Assembly: GCF_018613195.1 (NCBI RefSeq)
Contig: NZ_JAGGQQ010000009.1
Location: 186,001-250,000 of the forward strand
DNA length: 64,000 nt
Direction: 5' to 3'
Origin: Bacillus sp. ISL-45
GTDB taxonomy: Bacteria; Bacillota; Bacilli; Bacillales; Cytobacillaceae
In this document: piece after piece, positions 50,729 through 58,886 of the stretch
Numbering within the stretch: the first letter of the stretch is position 1
How the letters are laid out: each line of letters opens with the position of its first letter
The notes under the pieces: generated by a model
What the model saw: only the letters and a program-made list of their open reading frames with translations
What the model was told of the DNA's origin: nothing
Databases searched by the model: none
Translations under genes and position numbers: made by a program

Positions 50729-51355
50729 ATGAAAGTGCTAATATCCGGATTTGAGCCATTTGGAAAAATGAAGATCAATCCTACAGAAGAATTGTTGCTG
50801 GAAGCAGAGATGTTCGAGATTGAGAATGTTGAAATCTCAACAATCCTGTTGCCGGTTAATTATGATGAGTGTGCAGAAGTCTTGATTAAAAAGATTGACG
50901 ATACCCAGCCGGATGTTGTGATTTCCTGTGGACTGGCAGCAGGCAGGACAGCGATTACTCCGGAGCGGATCGGAATCAATGTGAAGGATACAGGTTCCGG
51001 GGACCCTTATCCGGATAATAAAGGCAGGATTCCAACGGATGAAATGATTGATGTGGAGGGGCCGGACGGCTTGTTCGCTACTCTGCCCAACCGTCAGATT
51101 GAGAAAAATCTTAAGGGATTAAATATTCCTGCGGCGGTGTCGAACAGTGCTGGCACATTTATTTGCAATAACACCTTATATTCTGTTTTAAACCATATCC
51201 GAAAAAATAATCTGCCAATCAAAGCTGGTTTTATTCATTTTCCTGCATCGACAAAAATGTCAGCCCTCAATCCAGCCCTGCCTTCATTGCCCCAGGAAAC
51301 AATGACACAAGCACTGAAGGTCATTATTGTAACTTGTGCCAACGATGGTGTATGA
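50729..51355 (+). CDS. pcp: Pyroglutamyl-peptidase I
   Basis: 208 residues from the ATG at 50729, nine bases after ATGAGGT; a frame five codons longer is less well placed. Family features: VLISGFEPFGKMKINPTEE, the Glu of ITPERIGIN, catalytic Cys in SAGTFICNNTLY, and His in GFIHFPAS. The enzyme removes N-terminal pyroglutamate from peptides in the cytoplasm. It heads an operon with pxpB-pxpA-pxpC, which turns the released 5-oxoproline into glutamate, so the two steps are physically linked here. Confidence 0.93.
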   Translation: MKVLISGFEPFGKMKINPTEELLLEAEMFEIENVEISTILLPVNYDECAEVLIKKIDDTQPDVVISCGLAAGRTAITPERIGINVKDTGSGDPYPDNKGRIPTDEMIDVEGPDGLFATLPNRQIEKNLKGLNIPAAVSNSAGTFICNNTLYSVLNHIRKNNLPIKAGFIHFPASTKMSALNPALPSLPQETMTQALKVIIVTCANDGV

Positions 51356-51385
51356 AAAATACCATTAGAAAGTTAGGGGGAAAAG

Positions 51386-52102
51386 ATGAGTTTTGAAATT
51401 TCACCGCTTGGAGACATGGCGGTACAGATATCGTTTGGAGTGACAATAGATGAAGCAACGAACAGTCGAATCCGCCGATTTACCAAAAATCTAGAAAACG
51501 AAAAAATTGAAGGCCTTATTGAATGGGTGCCTGCCTACACGACAGTAACGATTTATTATCTGCCGGATTTGATAGACTTCGAGACTCTCATATCGGAGTT
51601 GGAACGGGTCAATCAATCTCCATCAAAAATGGGGCGTGATCGTCCGATAGTCTTTGAAATCCCTGTATGCTATGAAGGGGAGCTAGGGCCGGACCTGGCT
51701 TTTGTCGCTGAGTATCATAGGGTGACTGAACAGGAGGTCATCAATCTCCACGCAAACAGGGAATATCTGATTTATATGATAGGATTTATGCCTGGCTTTC
51801 CGTATCTGGGAGGCTTGCCTGAAAAGCTGGCTGTCCCGAGGCTTGAAAAACCAAGGGGAAATGTGATGCCTGGTGCTGTCGGGATTGGGGGGAATCAGAC
51901 AGGTATTTACCCTGCTGACGTTCCTTCAGGATGGAGGATTATCGGTACGACTCCTGTTACCCTGTTTTCACCTGAGAAGGAAGAACCGTTCCTGTTCAGT
52001 TCAGGTCATTATATTAAATTCGTGCCAATCAGTAAGGAGCAATTTTTAACCATAAAACAAATGGGCGATGAATACGAGGTAAACAGGTTTGAAAAGGGGT
52101 GA
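51386..52102 (+). CDS. pxpB: 5-oxoprolinase subunit PxpB (KipI)
   Basis: 238 residues of the carboxyltransferase CT_C_D family. It has the characteristic YMIGFMPGFPYLGGLPEKL, PRGNVMPGAVGIGGNQTGIYP and PSGWRIIGTTP. With PxpC it forms the ATP-dependent subunit pair that phosphorylates 5-oxoproline. In B. subtilis its homologue KipI also inhibits the sporulation kinase KinA. AGGGGGAAAAG precedes the start. The next gene begins within ten bases of its end. Confidence 0.93.
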   Translation: MSFEISPLGDMAVQISFGVTIDEATNSRIRRFTKNLENEKIEGLIEWVPAYTTVTIYYLPDLIDFETLISELERVNQSPSKMGRDRPIVFEIPVCYEGELGPDLAFVAEYHRVTEQEVINLHANREYLIYMIGFMPGFPYLGGLPEKLAVPRLEKPRGNVMPGAVGIGGNQTGIYPADVPSGWRIIGTTPVTLFSPEKEEPFLFSSGHYIKFVPISKEQFLTIKQMGDEYEVNRFEKG

Positions 52103-52107
52103 GGAAA

Positions 52108-52875
52108 TTGTTTTATATTGATCTTAACTGTGATTTAGGTGAAAGCTACGGATTATTCAAAATTGGCAATGACAAGGAAGTGTTAAAGCATATCACTTCT
52201 GCCAATATCGCCTGTGGCTATCACGCAGGCGATCATAATGTCATGATGAAAACGGTAAAAATGGCAAAAGCATACAGTGTGAGGATTGGCGCGCATCCTG
52301 GCTTTCCAGACCTTCCTGGTTTCGGCAGGAGAGAAATGAAGTTGAGTGCTGAGGAAGTTTACAATCTTACTATTTACCAGATTGGGGCTCTTTCTGCGAT
52401 TGCGAAGGCCTGTGGCACAAAAGTCGTTCATGTTAAGCCGCATGGAGCACTGTACAATATGGCCGCAAAAGATAAATCAATCGCGGATGCTGTTGCTGGT
52501 GCAGTGGCTGATGTTGATTCAACACATGTTTTATTCGGTCTCGCAGGCAGTTTCCTTGTGAAAGCAGGAAAGGAGCATGGCCTGCAGGTGGCTGAGGAAG
52601 TGTTTGCTGACCGAACCTATCAGCCTGATGGAACGTTGACACCCCGTACACAGTCAAATGCGATGATAGATGATGCTGATTTAGCGATCAGCAGAGTAAT
52701 CCGGATGATACGAGCAGGAAAAGTAGAGGCAGTTGATGGGACGGACATTGACATCCAGGCTGATACGATCTGTATCCATGGCGATGAACCACAGGCACTA
52801 CATTTTGCTTTAAAATTGAAGGAAGCTTTAATGGAAGAAGGAATCAAAGTCGGCAGAGGCTGGGATGCCAAATGA
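52108..52875 (+). CDS. pxpA: 5-oxoprolinase subunit PxpA (LamB/YcsF)
   Basis: 255 residues, taking the TTG at 52108, seven bases after AAGGGGT; a GTG at 52099 would overlap that ribosome binding site. LamB/YcsF motifs: IDLNCDLGESYGL, ITSANIACGYHAGDH, GAHPGFPDLPGFGRR and VKPHGALYN. PxpA completes the ATP-dependent ring opening of 5-oxoproline to glutamate. It overlaps pxpC by four bases. Confidence 0.93.
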   Translation: MFYIDLNCDLGESYGLFKIGNDKEVLKHITSANIACGYHAGDHNVMMKTVKMAKAYSVRIGAHPGFPDLPGFGRREMKLSAEEVYNLTIYQIGALSAIAKACGTKVVHVKPHGALYNMAAKDKSIADAVAGAVADVDSTHVLFGLAGSFLVKAGKEHGLQVAEEVFADRTYQPDGTLTPRTQSNAMIDDADLAISRVIRMIRAGKVEAVDGTDIDIQADTICIHGDEPQALHFALKLKEALMEEGIKVGRGWDAK

Positions 52876-53804
52876 CGGAACGACTGTTTAAAGTCCTGAA
52901 GCCCGGCCTGCAGACAACCGTCCAGGATTTAGGGAGGACAGGCTATCAGCAATATGGCATCAGTCCGGCAGGTGCAATGGATTCCTATTCCATGCAAATG
53001 GCCAATTTACTTGTCGGAAACCCGCTTGGTGAAGCCGTGCTGGAAGCTGCCGTGCTTGGTCCAAGCCTTGAAGCATTGACTGATGCATCCATCGCCATCT
53101 GCGGGGGTGACCTTGAGCCGATGGTGAATAGCAGCAAAGTGCCGATGTGGAAATGCTTTGCTTTAAAAAAAGGCGATATCCTTTCGTTTAAAACGGTGAT
53201 AAATGGCGCAAGAGCGTACATAAGCTTTGCCGGTGGAATCGATGTTCCGCTCGTATTAGGCAGCAAGTCCACGTTTATCAATGGAAAGCTTGGCGGTTTT
53301 AAGGGCCGTGCATTGGAGTCGGGAGATCTAGTATACGGAAAACCATTTGTCAGGAAAAATCGCTTTGTACATAAGAGCTTGATTCCTGAGTACCCAAGGG
53401 AGATTGAAATTCGGGTGATCATCGGCCCTCATCAGGATAAATTTTCACAAACTGAAAAGGATCGATTTTTATCAAGTGAATATACCCTAACGTCACAATC
53501 AAACAGAATGGGATATCGTCTTGAAGGCCCCAAGCTGGAGACAATCGGCGGGTCTGACATCATATCCGATGCCATCCCGCTCGGAGGGATACAGGTTCCG
53601 GCTAACGGGCAGCCGATCATCCTGCTGTCAGACCGGCAAACAACCGGCGGATATGCCCAAATTGCTACTGTCATCTCTGTCGATATTCCGCTCCTTGCCC
53701 AGACGATGCCTGGAACAAAGATCCGCTTTAAAGAAGTCACGATAAGAGAAGCGCAAGAACAGTACCTGAAACAGAAAAAACTATTTAAGTTCCTGTCTTG
53801 TTAA
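52872..53804 (+). CDS. pxpC: 5-oxoprolinase subunit PxpC (KipA)
   Basis: 310 residues of the CT_A_B biotin-dependent carboxylase-like family. Motifs include GLQTTVQDLGRTGYQQYGISPAGAMD (read in parts), VLGPSLEAL, AGGIDVPLVLGSKST and SDAIPLGGIQVPANGQPIILL. It pairs with PxpB. Translational coupling through ATGA with pxpA and a terminator directly after it mark the operon end. Confidence 0.93.
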   Translation: MTERLFKVLKPGLQTTVQDLGRTGYQQYGISPAGAMDSYSMQMANLLVGNPLGEAVLEAAVLGPSLEALTDASIAICGGDLEPMVNSSKVPMWKCFALKKGDILSFKTVINGARAYISFAGGIDVPLVLGSKSTFINGKLGGFKGRALESGDLVYGKPFVRKNRFVHKSLIPEYPREIEIRVIIGPHQDKFSQTEKDRFLSSEYTLTSQSNRMGYRLEGPKLETIGGSDIISDAIPLGGIQVPANGQPIILLSDRQTTGGYAQIATVISVDIPLLAQTMPGTKIRFKEVTIREAQEQYLKQKKLFKFLSC

Positions 53805-53838
53805 GATCCCTGCGGCTAATGGCTGCAGGGGTCTTTTT
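53805..53838 (+). terminator. Terminator of the pcp-pxp operon
   Basis: GATCCCTGC / GCAGGGGTC with an eleven-base loop, followed by TTTTT, starting right after the pxpC stop codon. Confidence 0.92.
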
Positions 53839-53938
53839 GCTGCGCTGTTGAAAGCAACCACGTTACAGAAAGAGCCTTGTATAAAAAAGATTTTCCCGGT
53901 AATAACTGATAAAATCAGTATTTTTGGGGAGAGAGAAG

Positions 53939-54454
53939 ATGTATCTACTATTAGTAATAGTTGTCTGGATTTTTTTCGCTTATAAATTTATTGATTGGTC
54001 GCAATGGAAAAAGCAGTACTCGACAATCTTGTTTTTTATGGTGGTCAACCTGCTCTACAACACTCTTTATTATAATCACACTCTATGGGCATTCCGCGGT
54101 ATCACAGTTGACTGGCTGAACCATTCCCTCATCAATATCGCGTTCACTTTTTTTATTTGCCCGGTCGGACTGATCATTTACCTCCAGCGTTTTCCTGCAA
54201 CAAGGAGGAACCAGCTGGTCTATGTCGGTGTATGGGTAGGCTTTTACACAATAATCGAAGCTCTATTCGCACACAGGGGAATGTTCGTTTACGATAATGG
54301 CTGGAACAGCTGGCTCAATATTTTGCTGAATTTAGTTTTGTTTGTGATTCTGTGGATTCACTATCGCAAACCGGTGATCGCCTGGATCATATCCATCCCA
54401 ATCGCTGTTATGTTCTATTTATTATTTCCGTTTCCGCTGGACAGCCTAAAGTAA
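53939..54454 (+). CDS. CBO0543 family membrane protein
   Basis: 171 residues from the ATG at 53939, after GGGGAGAGAGAAG. Five or six transmembrane segments with the family's WSQWKKQYSTILFFMVVNLLY, the short ATRRNQLVY loop and VYDNGWNSWLNILLN. CBO0543 proteins are found in spore-forming Firmicutes and have no known function. Monocistronic. Confidence 0.82.
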   Translation: MYLLLVIVVWIFFAYKFIDWSQWKKQYSTILFFMVVNLLYNTLYYNHTLWAFRGITVDWLNHSLINIAFTFFICPVGLIIYLQRFPATRRNQLVYVGVWVGFYTIIEALFAHRGMFVYDNGWNSWLNILLNLVLFVILWIHYRKPVIAWIISIPIAVMFYLLFPFPLDSLK

Positions 54455-54528
54455 AGGCCTTTTTTGGCATTGATTGTTGCTTGTTGCTTTTCGTGCATGT
54501 TCGAAAATTGGGCTAAAAATGGTGTCGG

Positions 54529-54632
54529 GGCTCTTTTCGAAAGACTTCTGAATAAAATTTGCTTTAGTACTCGCAAAAACCCAGGTGCCGGCTTTTGCTT
54601 TTGATTGAGAAAGAAACGAAATTTACGAAAAA
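54529..54632 (-). repeat. MITE-like dispersed repeat, copy 2
   Basis: About 104 bp, the inverse of the element at 20573-20677. Shared pieces are GGGCTCTTTTCGAAAGACTT, AAAACCCAGGTGCCGG and TTTACGAAAA at the far end. The ends are imperfect inverted repeats. It lies just upstream of a small membrane protein gene. Confidence 0.75.
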
Positions 54633-54661
54633 TGCCTAAGTAAAAGAGGTGGCTTAACTTG

Positions 54662-54781
54662 TTGATACAGAATGTATTATCAGCACCGGTATTTCTGGTT
54701 CTGCTTTTCCTGACCTATATCGCCATGTGGATGTATATCACAAGGCATGAAGTCAGGCGAAGGAATAATAATCGACCATGA
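54662..54781 (+). CDS. 39-residue single-pass membrane protein
   Basis: TTG at 54662 (or TTG at 54659) follows AAAAGAGGTGG. The product begins IQNVLSAPVF, has one hydrophobic helix LVLLFLTYIAMWMYI (about 11-26), and ends with a basic tail TRHEVRRRNNNRP. This is the usual form of small Bacillus membrane proteins. No family recognised. Confidence 0.6.
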   Translation: MIQNVLSAPVFLVLLFLTYIAMWMYITRHEVRRRNNNRP

Positions 54782-54808
54782 AAAACCCTAATTTTCTGGG
54801 AAATGGTA

Positions 54809-54878
54809 CAATTATGATTGAGTTTCGTTCAATTAATTGAAGTTAAAGTGCAATTAGCTTAGAGTTTTGTGCAATTAC
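54809..54878. repeat. 21-bp phased array of CAATTA
   Basis: CAATTA occurs at 54809, 54830, 54851 and 54872, exactly 21 bp apart. The last two share the longer form GTGCAATTA. It lies upstream of a terminator, in the 250-bp gap between two genes. Confidence 0.85.
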
Positions 54879-54945
54879 CTACTTTGTTCAGGCGATTATC
54901 CCTCTTGATTAAGAGAATCAGTAATAACAAGTGCTGATGAAAAGA

Positions 54946-54982
54946 CAAAAACACGGTGGAAAAGATTCCACCGTGTTTTTTA
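54946..54982. terminator. Strong bidirectional terminator
   Basis: AAAACACGGTGGAA / TTCCACCGTGTTTT around a four-base loop, followed by TT. It serves the RQC-minor-1 gene on the minus strand. Confidence 0.93.
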
Positions 54983-55032
54983 AGTTCGAATTTCCATTGA
55001 TGTTTCAACAAAATAGATTCAACCAAGTACCT

Positions 55033-55800
55033 TTAATCAATAACTCTTGCGACTGCTTTGCCGCAGTTTTTACATTTTCCTTCGAGCACCACACTGTCCT
55101 GGAAGCTCTTAATTACATATTTCTCAATTTGCACGGTGTCCTTGCAATGTCCGCAAAAAACATTCCGGACGAGCATCTGACGGACTTCAGCAGGAATCAT
55201 AAGCCATTTTTTATTGGCATCAATGGAACCTGTTTCAACCGGTTTTTGAGGGCTGTGGGAATTTGCCTGGTCAAGTCTCTGGATGACCTCGTGAATCCTT
55301 TCCGGGACTGGCTTGAAACTTTCATGCTCCAGCCATTCAATCAAGATGTCGATCAGTTCCTTGCTGTCTCTCTCTTCAATGAGATCAAGCAGATCCATTT
55401 TTACTTCTGGATGCTGGACAAGGATGAAATCCACATACTCATATCTCCCAAACTCTGCAGCCAGAGCGAACTCAGTGTAAATTCTTTCTGCCAGTTCATC
55501 CTTAATGAAGTCCCAGCCTTTGTCTGTATACATCAGAAGGGAAAGCTTATCGTCTGTTGTCAGGTAGCAATTAGCAAGCACCCATTCAACCTTCTCCATT
55601 ACTTCCTTTTGTTTAATGCCTGCAAAAGCACCATACATAGAGGAATGATGAAGGTCAGCTGTATAGATTCTTCTGTCTTTTGAGCCTGCGAGAATCTTGC
55701 CAAGGAGGCCCTTCCCGCCGTACATAATGATTTCATTAGCAGCGAGCAATATTGTGGTAAGCTCATCTTCACTTAATGCACTCTTCATATTATTTTCCAT
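55033..55800 (-). CDS. RQC-minor-1 family DNA-binding protein
   Basis: 255 residues from the ATG at 55798-55800, preceded by ATGGGAG. The N-terminal 95 residues (LTTILLAANEIIMYGGKGLLGKILAGSKDRR, read in parts, then LLMYTDKGWDF) match the RQC-like winged helix annotated as RQC-minor-1. A helical middle follows, and the C terminus has two CxxC pairs (FCGHCKDT and CKNCGKA) that should bind zinc. A role in nucleic-acid binding is likely but uncharacterised. Divergent from an ArsR-type regulator, with shared TTCTAA/TTAGAA boxes. Confidence 0.75.
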   Translation of the reverse strand: MENNMKSALSEDELTTILLAANEIIMYGGKGLLGKILAGSKDRRIYTADLHHSSMYGAFAGIKQKEVMEKVEWVLANCYLTTDDKLSLLMYTDKGWDFIKDELAERIYTEFALAAEFGRYEYVDFILVQHPEVKMDLLDLIEERDSKELIDILIEWLEHESFKPVPERIHEVIQRLDQANSHSPQKPVETGSIDANKKWLMIPAEVRQMLVRNVFCGHCKDTVQIEKYVIKSFQDSVVLEGKCKNCGKAVARVID

Positions 55801-55818
55801 ATAAGAAACTCCCATCAG

Positions 55819-55925
55819 TTAGAACGTTAGATTGATTATTACACCATACTGCAAAATAGTCCATGCACAAGTAAAAATGAGGAATGCATCATTCTAAAAA
55901 TTTATTGCATTCTAAAAAGTTAGAA
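55819..55925. promoter_or_regulatory. TTCTAA/TTAGAA operator boxes
   Basis: The palindrome TTCTAA-AAAG-TTAGAA lies at 55910-55925, with further half-sites TTCTAA at 55892-55897 and TTAGAA at 55819-55824. The palindrome and the last half-site continue with CG (TTAGAACGT). They lie between the divergent RQC-minor-1 and ArsR-type genes and are candidate sites for the ArsR-type protein. Confidence 0.6.
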
Positions 55926-55972
55926 CGTAAAATATAATTAGTACATAGTAATATATTGGAAGGTGATACGTA

Positions 55973-56449
55973 GTGGATTATATAAAGAAAACGATGGATG
56001 TGAATCTAGAGCAGCAAAAATTGATTTCGAGTCCGTTGCGGGTAAAAATCATTTATCTGCTTGCAATGAAAGCGATGACGGCAAAGCAGGTTGCCGATGA
56101 ACTGGGGAAGTCAGCCGGCAGCATTCATTACCATATTCAGCAGTTGTATAATGGCGGGATTTTGGAATTGGAGGAGACGAAGGAAAACAGGGGAATCATT
56201 GAAAAATATTATCGCTCAAAGGCGACCCATTTTAACTTGAAGACGGAAGAGGAGAAGCCGGTCACGGAGCGAGTTGTGAGTCAGGGGACATATATTAGTT
56301 TAACTGAAGAGGACAGGAAGGAATTGCAGGATGATATAGACAGATTGTTTTTGAAATACGTTAAAAAATCAGCAGAGAAGAGTGAAAAGGATAAAGTTTC
56401 ATATGAGATTAATTTCTCCTTAAAAAGAGAAATTGAGGAGGAGAGTTAG
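55973..56449 (+). CDS. ArsR-type winged-helix regulator
   Basis: 158 residues from a GTG after GGAAGGTGATACG. The winged helix (about 18-85) reads SPLRVKIIYLLAMKAMTAKQVADELGKSAGSIHYHIQQL, close to the YfmP/ArsR group. The C-terminal part is acidic and helical (LTEEDRKELQDDIDRLFLKYV), probably for dimerisation. It is followed by an MFS exporter after one base, so it likely senses and controls a substrate of that pump, and probably itself through the TTCTAA boxes. Confidence 0.85.
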   Translation: MDYIKKTMDVNLEQQKLISSPLRVKIIYLLAMKAMTAKQVADELGKSAGSIHYHIQQLYNGGILELEETKENRGIIEKYYRSKATHFNLKTEEEKPVTERVVSQGTYISLTEEDRKELQDDIDRLFLKYVKKSAEKSEKDKVSYEINFSLKREIEEES

Positions 56450-56450
56450 A

Positions 56451-57719
56451 GTGGAAAGTGCCATTAAGAAAAACCTTGTCTTATTCCTGATTGGGAAGGT
56501 GACCTCTGTCCTCGGGTCTTCGATTTATGCATTTGCAATCGGACTGTATATCCTGGCGAAAACAGGTTCAAGCCTCAATTTTGCCCTCACGCTTGTTCTC
56601 AGCATGCTGCCGCGGATATTGCTTGCCCCGGTTGCCGGTACTTTGAGCGACCGGCTGGACCGCAAGAAAATCATCATCTTCTCGAACTTTGCGAGTGCTT
56701 TTTGGCTTTGTATCATTCTGGGGTCCTTCCTGTTTTTCACACAGGAGATTTGGATTTTATATGTCGCAACGACCGGACTGAGCATCATCAGCACTTTTTA
56801 TTCCATCGCCGTTACCTCATCGATTTACAACATGGTCGGGCCGGATCATCTGCAGAGAGCAATGTCATTGAACCAGGCAGCCATTTCCCTTTCTGCGATT
56901 CTTGGTCCGGTTCTTGGCGGAGTCTTCTTTGGCATGATCCAAATACACCTCTTCATGGCGTTGAACATACTTACTTATCTCTTCGCAGCTTTTGCAAGCA
57001 CCCTCATAGAATACAATTTATTTTCAAAGAAAAAACCAGACAAAAAAACATCTCGTATTACCGAAGACTTGAGGCAAGGCGTTTCGTATATAAAGAGACA
57101 GCCATTTCTCCTCCATCTTGTCATCTTGAGCGTCTGGCTGAACTTTTGGTTTGCAGTCTTTCCGGTGGCCATGCCGTATTTAGTTTTGACAGTCAGGGAA
57201 ATGTCCTCCATTCAGCTGGGAGTCATTGAAGGAGCATTTTCCGTGGGGATGATGGTCATGGCACTCATCCTGTCAGCAAGGAAGGAGATGAGAAGGAAGG
57301 AGCTATCCATCACAGGGGGGATGGTGCTGCTTTCAGCTGCCTTGATGATGATTGGACTGCCAGCATTGCCTGGATTCATGCACCTGCCAAACGCAGTGGT
57401 ATTCGGTTTCTTGATCAGCATAGTCCTGATTCTCTCTGCTTCAATCATATTCATTAACACACCTGTAAGTGTCCTTTTGCAAAAAAACACCCCTGACGAG
57501 TATCGAGGAAGGGTCATGGCCCTCCTTGAAACCGGTTCAAGCGCGATGACCCCTGCAGGGTTTATCCTGTTTGGTTTCCTGCTTGAAAAATTGCCTGTGT
57601 GGCTTTTGCTTGGCGTTTGTGGAACCAGCCTGTTCGCAGTCGTATTCTATCTTTACCGCGAGAAGATGTTCCTAACATTGCTGCGGGAAGAAGACCAGCC
57701 CAAAGCAGCATCAATCTAA
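56451..57719 (+). CDS. MFS transporter (macrolide-efflux-like)
   Basis: 422 residues from the GTG at 56451, preceded by TTGAGGAGGAGAG inside the end of the regulator gene. Twelve transmembrane segments, with the loop 2-3 motif GTLSDRLDRKKIIIF and the later NTPDEYRGRVMALLETG, are typical of the MFS_3/MefA-like exporters. The gene pair regulator-pump resembles yfmP-yfmO. The substrate is not known. Confidence 0.88.
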   Translation: MESAIKKNLVLFLIGKVTSVLGSSIYAFAIGLYILAKTGSSLNFALTLVLSMLPRILLAPVAGTLSDRLDRKKIIIFSNFASAFWLCIILGSFLFFTQEIWILYVATTGLSIISTFYSIAVTSSIYNMVGPDHLQRAMSLNQAAISLSAILGPVLGGVFFGMIQIHLFMALNILTYLFAAFASTLIEYNLFSKKKPDKKTSRITEDLRQGVSYIKRQPFLLHLVILSVWLNFWFAVFPVAMPYLVLTVREMSSIQLGVIEGAFSVGMMVMALILSARKEMRRKELSITGGMVLLSAALMMIGLPALPGFMHLPNAVVFGFLISIVLILSASIIFINTPVSVLLQKNTPDEYRGRVMALLETGSSAMTPAGFILFGFLLEKLPVWLLLGVCGTSLFAVVFYLYREKMFLTLLREEDQPKAASI

Positions 57720-57761
57720 ATGTTCTATAACTGAATGTTGATTTCACAGTATTGGAAAATA

Positions 57762-57945
57762 GTCGGAAAAACTCCGCTTAAGTTGGAAACTCCCCAAATT
57801 TTTTAAAAAATAAGGGGAGTTTTTCCGGTTATTTCAGCCAAATCGTTTGATTTTGTCTAATTTATAGCAGTTAACCGGAATATCTCCGCTTATTTCTGCT
57901 TCATTAGCCTCCTCTATATACATTAGCCGGAAATTCTCCGCTTAT
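57762..57945. repeat. Degenerate repeats of CCGGAAA-CTCCGCTTA with terminator
   Basis: CGGAA followed by CTCCGCTTA occurs at 57764, 57876 and 57928 (the last two 52 bp apart), and an inverted version GGGGAGTTTTTCCGGTTA at 57814. Between them AAACTCCCC / GGGGAGTTT (57787-57822) with a T/A-rich loop and TTCC is a strong hairpin, probably the terminator of the MFS gene. It is intergenic between converging genes. Confidence 0.65.
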
Positions 57946-57986
57946 GAATTCTCATACCTGCACGAAGAATGATAAAAGGCAAAAAT

Positions 57987-58016
57987 AAAAGGATGAGCGG
58001 AGTCGCTCATCCTTTT
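57987..58016. terminator. Terminator of rluF
   Basis: AAAAGGATGAGCG / CGCTCATCCTTTT around a four-base loop; it overlaps the stop codon of the minus-strand rluF. Confidence 0.95.
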
Positions 58017-58722
58017 ACCATTCCTTTGGCTCGTAATTCAAGTCGCTGAAAAGCTGCCTTTTCTCTTTCTTATTCAAGTCACGCCATTGGCCAATTGGCA
58101 GGTTCCCGAGATGGATGTTCATGATTCGGATGCGCTGCAGCCTGACAACTTGATATCCAAGGGTTTCACACATGCGGCGGATCTGTCTGTTCAATCCTTG
58201 TGTAAGGATGATATTGAACTCGTATTTTGATAGTTGCACGACCTTTGCCGGAAGTGTTTTTGTTCCAAGGATCCTCACCCCTTCTGACATCGCCTTGACG
58301 AATTCTGGAGTGATGGGCTTGTCCACAGATACAATATATTCCTTTTCATGCTTGTTTTCTGCGCGGAGAATTTCATTGACGATGTCTCCGTCATTCGTGA
58401 GCAGGATCAGCCCTTCCGAATCCTTATCAAGCCGACCGATGTTGAAAATCCTTAGTGGGTGATTGACAAGGTCGATGATGTTGCCCTTCACATGCCTTTC
58501 CGTTGTGCTCGTGATGCCGACCGGTTTATTCAAAGCAATATATACATAGTTTTGCGCCATCCTGATTTCTTCGCCATTCAGGCGAACCACATCCCCAGGC
58601 TCAACCTGGCTGCCGATTTTCGCAACCTTCCCATTGATGGTCACGCGCCCTTCCTCAATGAGCCGGTCCGCGCCGCGCCTTGACGTTTTACCAGTTTCGC
58701 TGATGAATTTATTGATACGCAG
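58015..58722 (-). CDS. rluF: 23S rRNA pseudouridine synthase RluF family, apparent CUG start
   Basis: 235 residues if started at CTG 58720-58722. An S4 domain (about 1-60, [20 protein letters not shown]) is followed by the pseudouridine synthase domain with the catalytic aspartate in [18 protein letters not shown]. Typical RluF proteins begin MRINKFIS; here the M position is CTG, six bases after AAGGATGGG. No in-frame ATG, GTG or TTG occurs between it and the upstream stop (58777-58779). A start at the next GTG (58644) would remove half of the S4 domain. The enzyme makes pseudouridine in 23S rRNA (E. coli position 2604). Confidence 0.85.
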   Translation of the reverse strand: MRINKFISETGKTSRRGADRLIEEGRVTINGKVAKIGSQVEPGDVVRLNGEEIRMAQNYVYIALNKPVGITSTTERHVKGNIIDLVNHPLRIFNIGRLDKDSEGLILLTNDGDIVNEILRAENKHEKEYIVSVDKPITPEFVKAMSEGVRILGTKTLPAKVVQLSKYEFNIILTQGLNRQIRRMCETLGYQVVRLQRIRIMNIHLGNLPIGQWRDLNKKEKRQLFSDLNYEPKEW

Positions 58723-58886
58723 GGTAATCCCATCCTTAAATATGAAGTATACATTTAAGAATATTCCACATCCGGTTTATTTTCAAGCTTTCCTGCTGTC
58801 TGCAATAATAAACTGCAGGCAGATAGACGGTTTCTGTAAGAATTATATTTTAATGTAAAAAAGTGATTGGACATGGAGGAATTATA

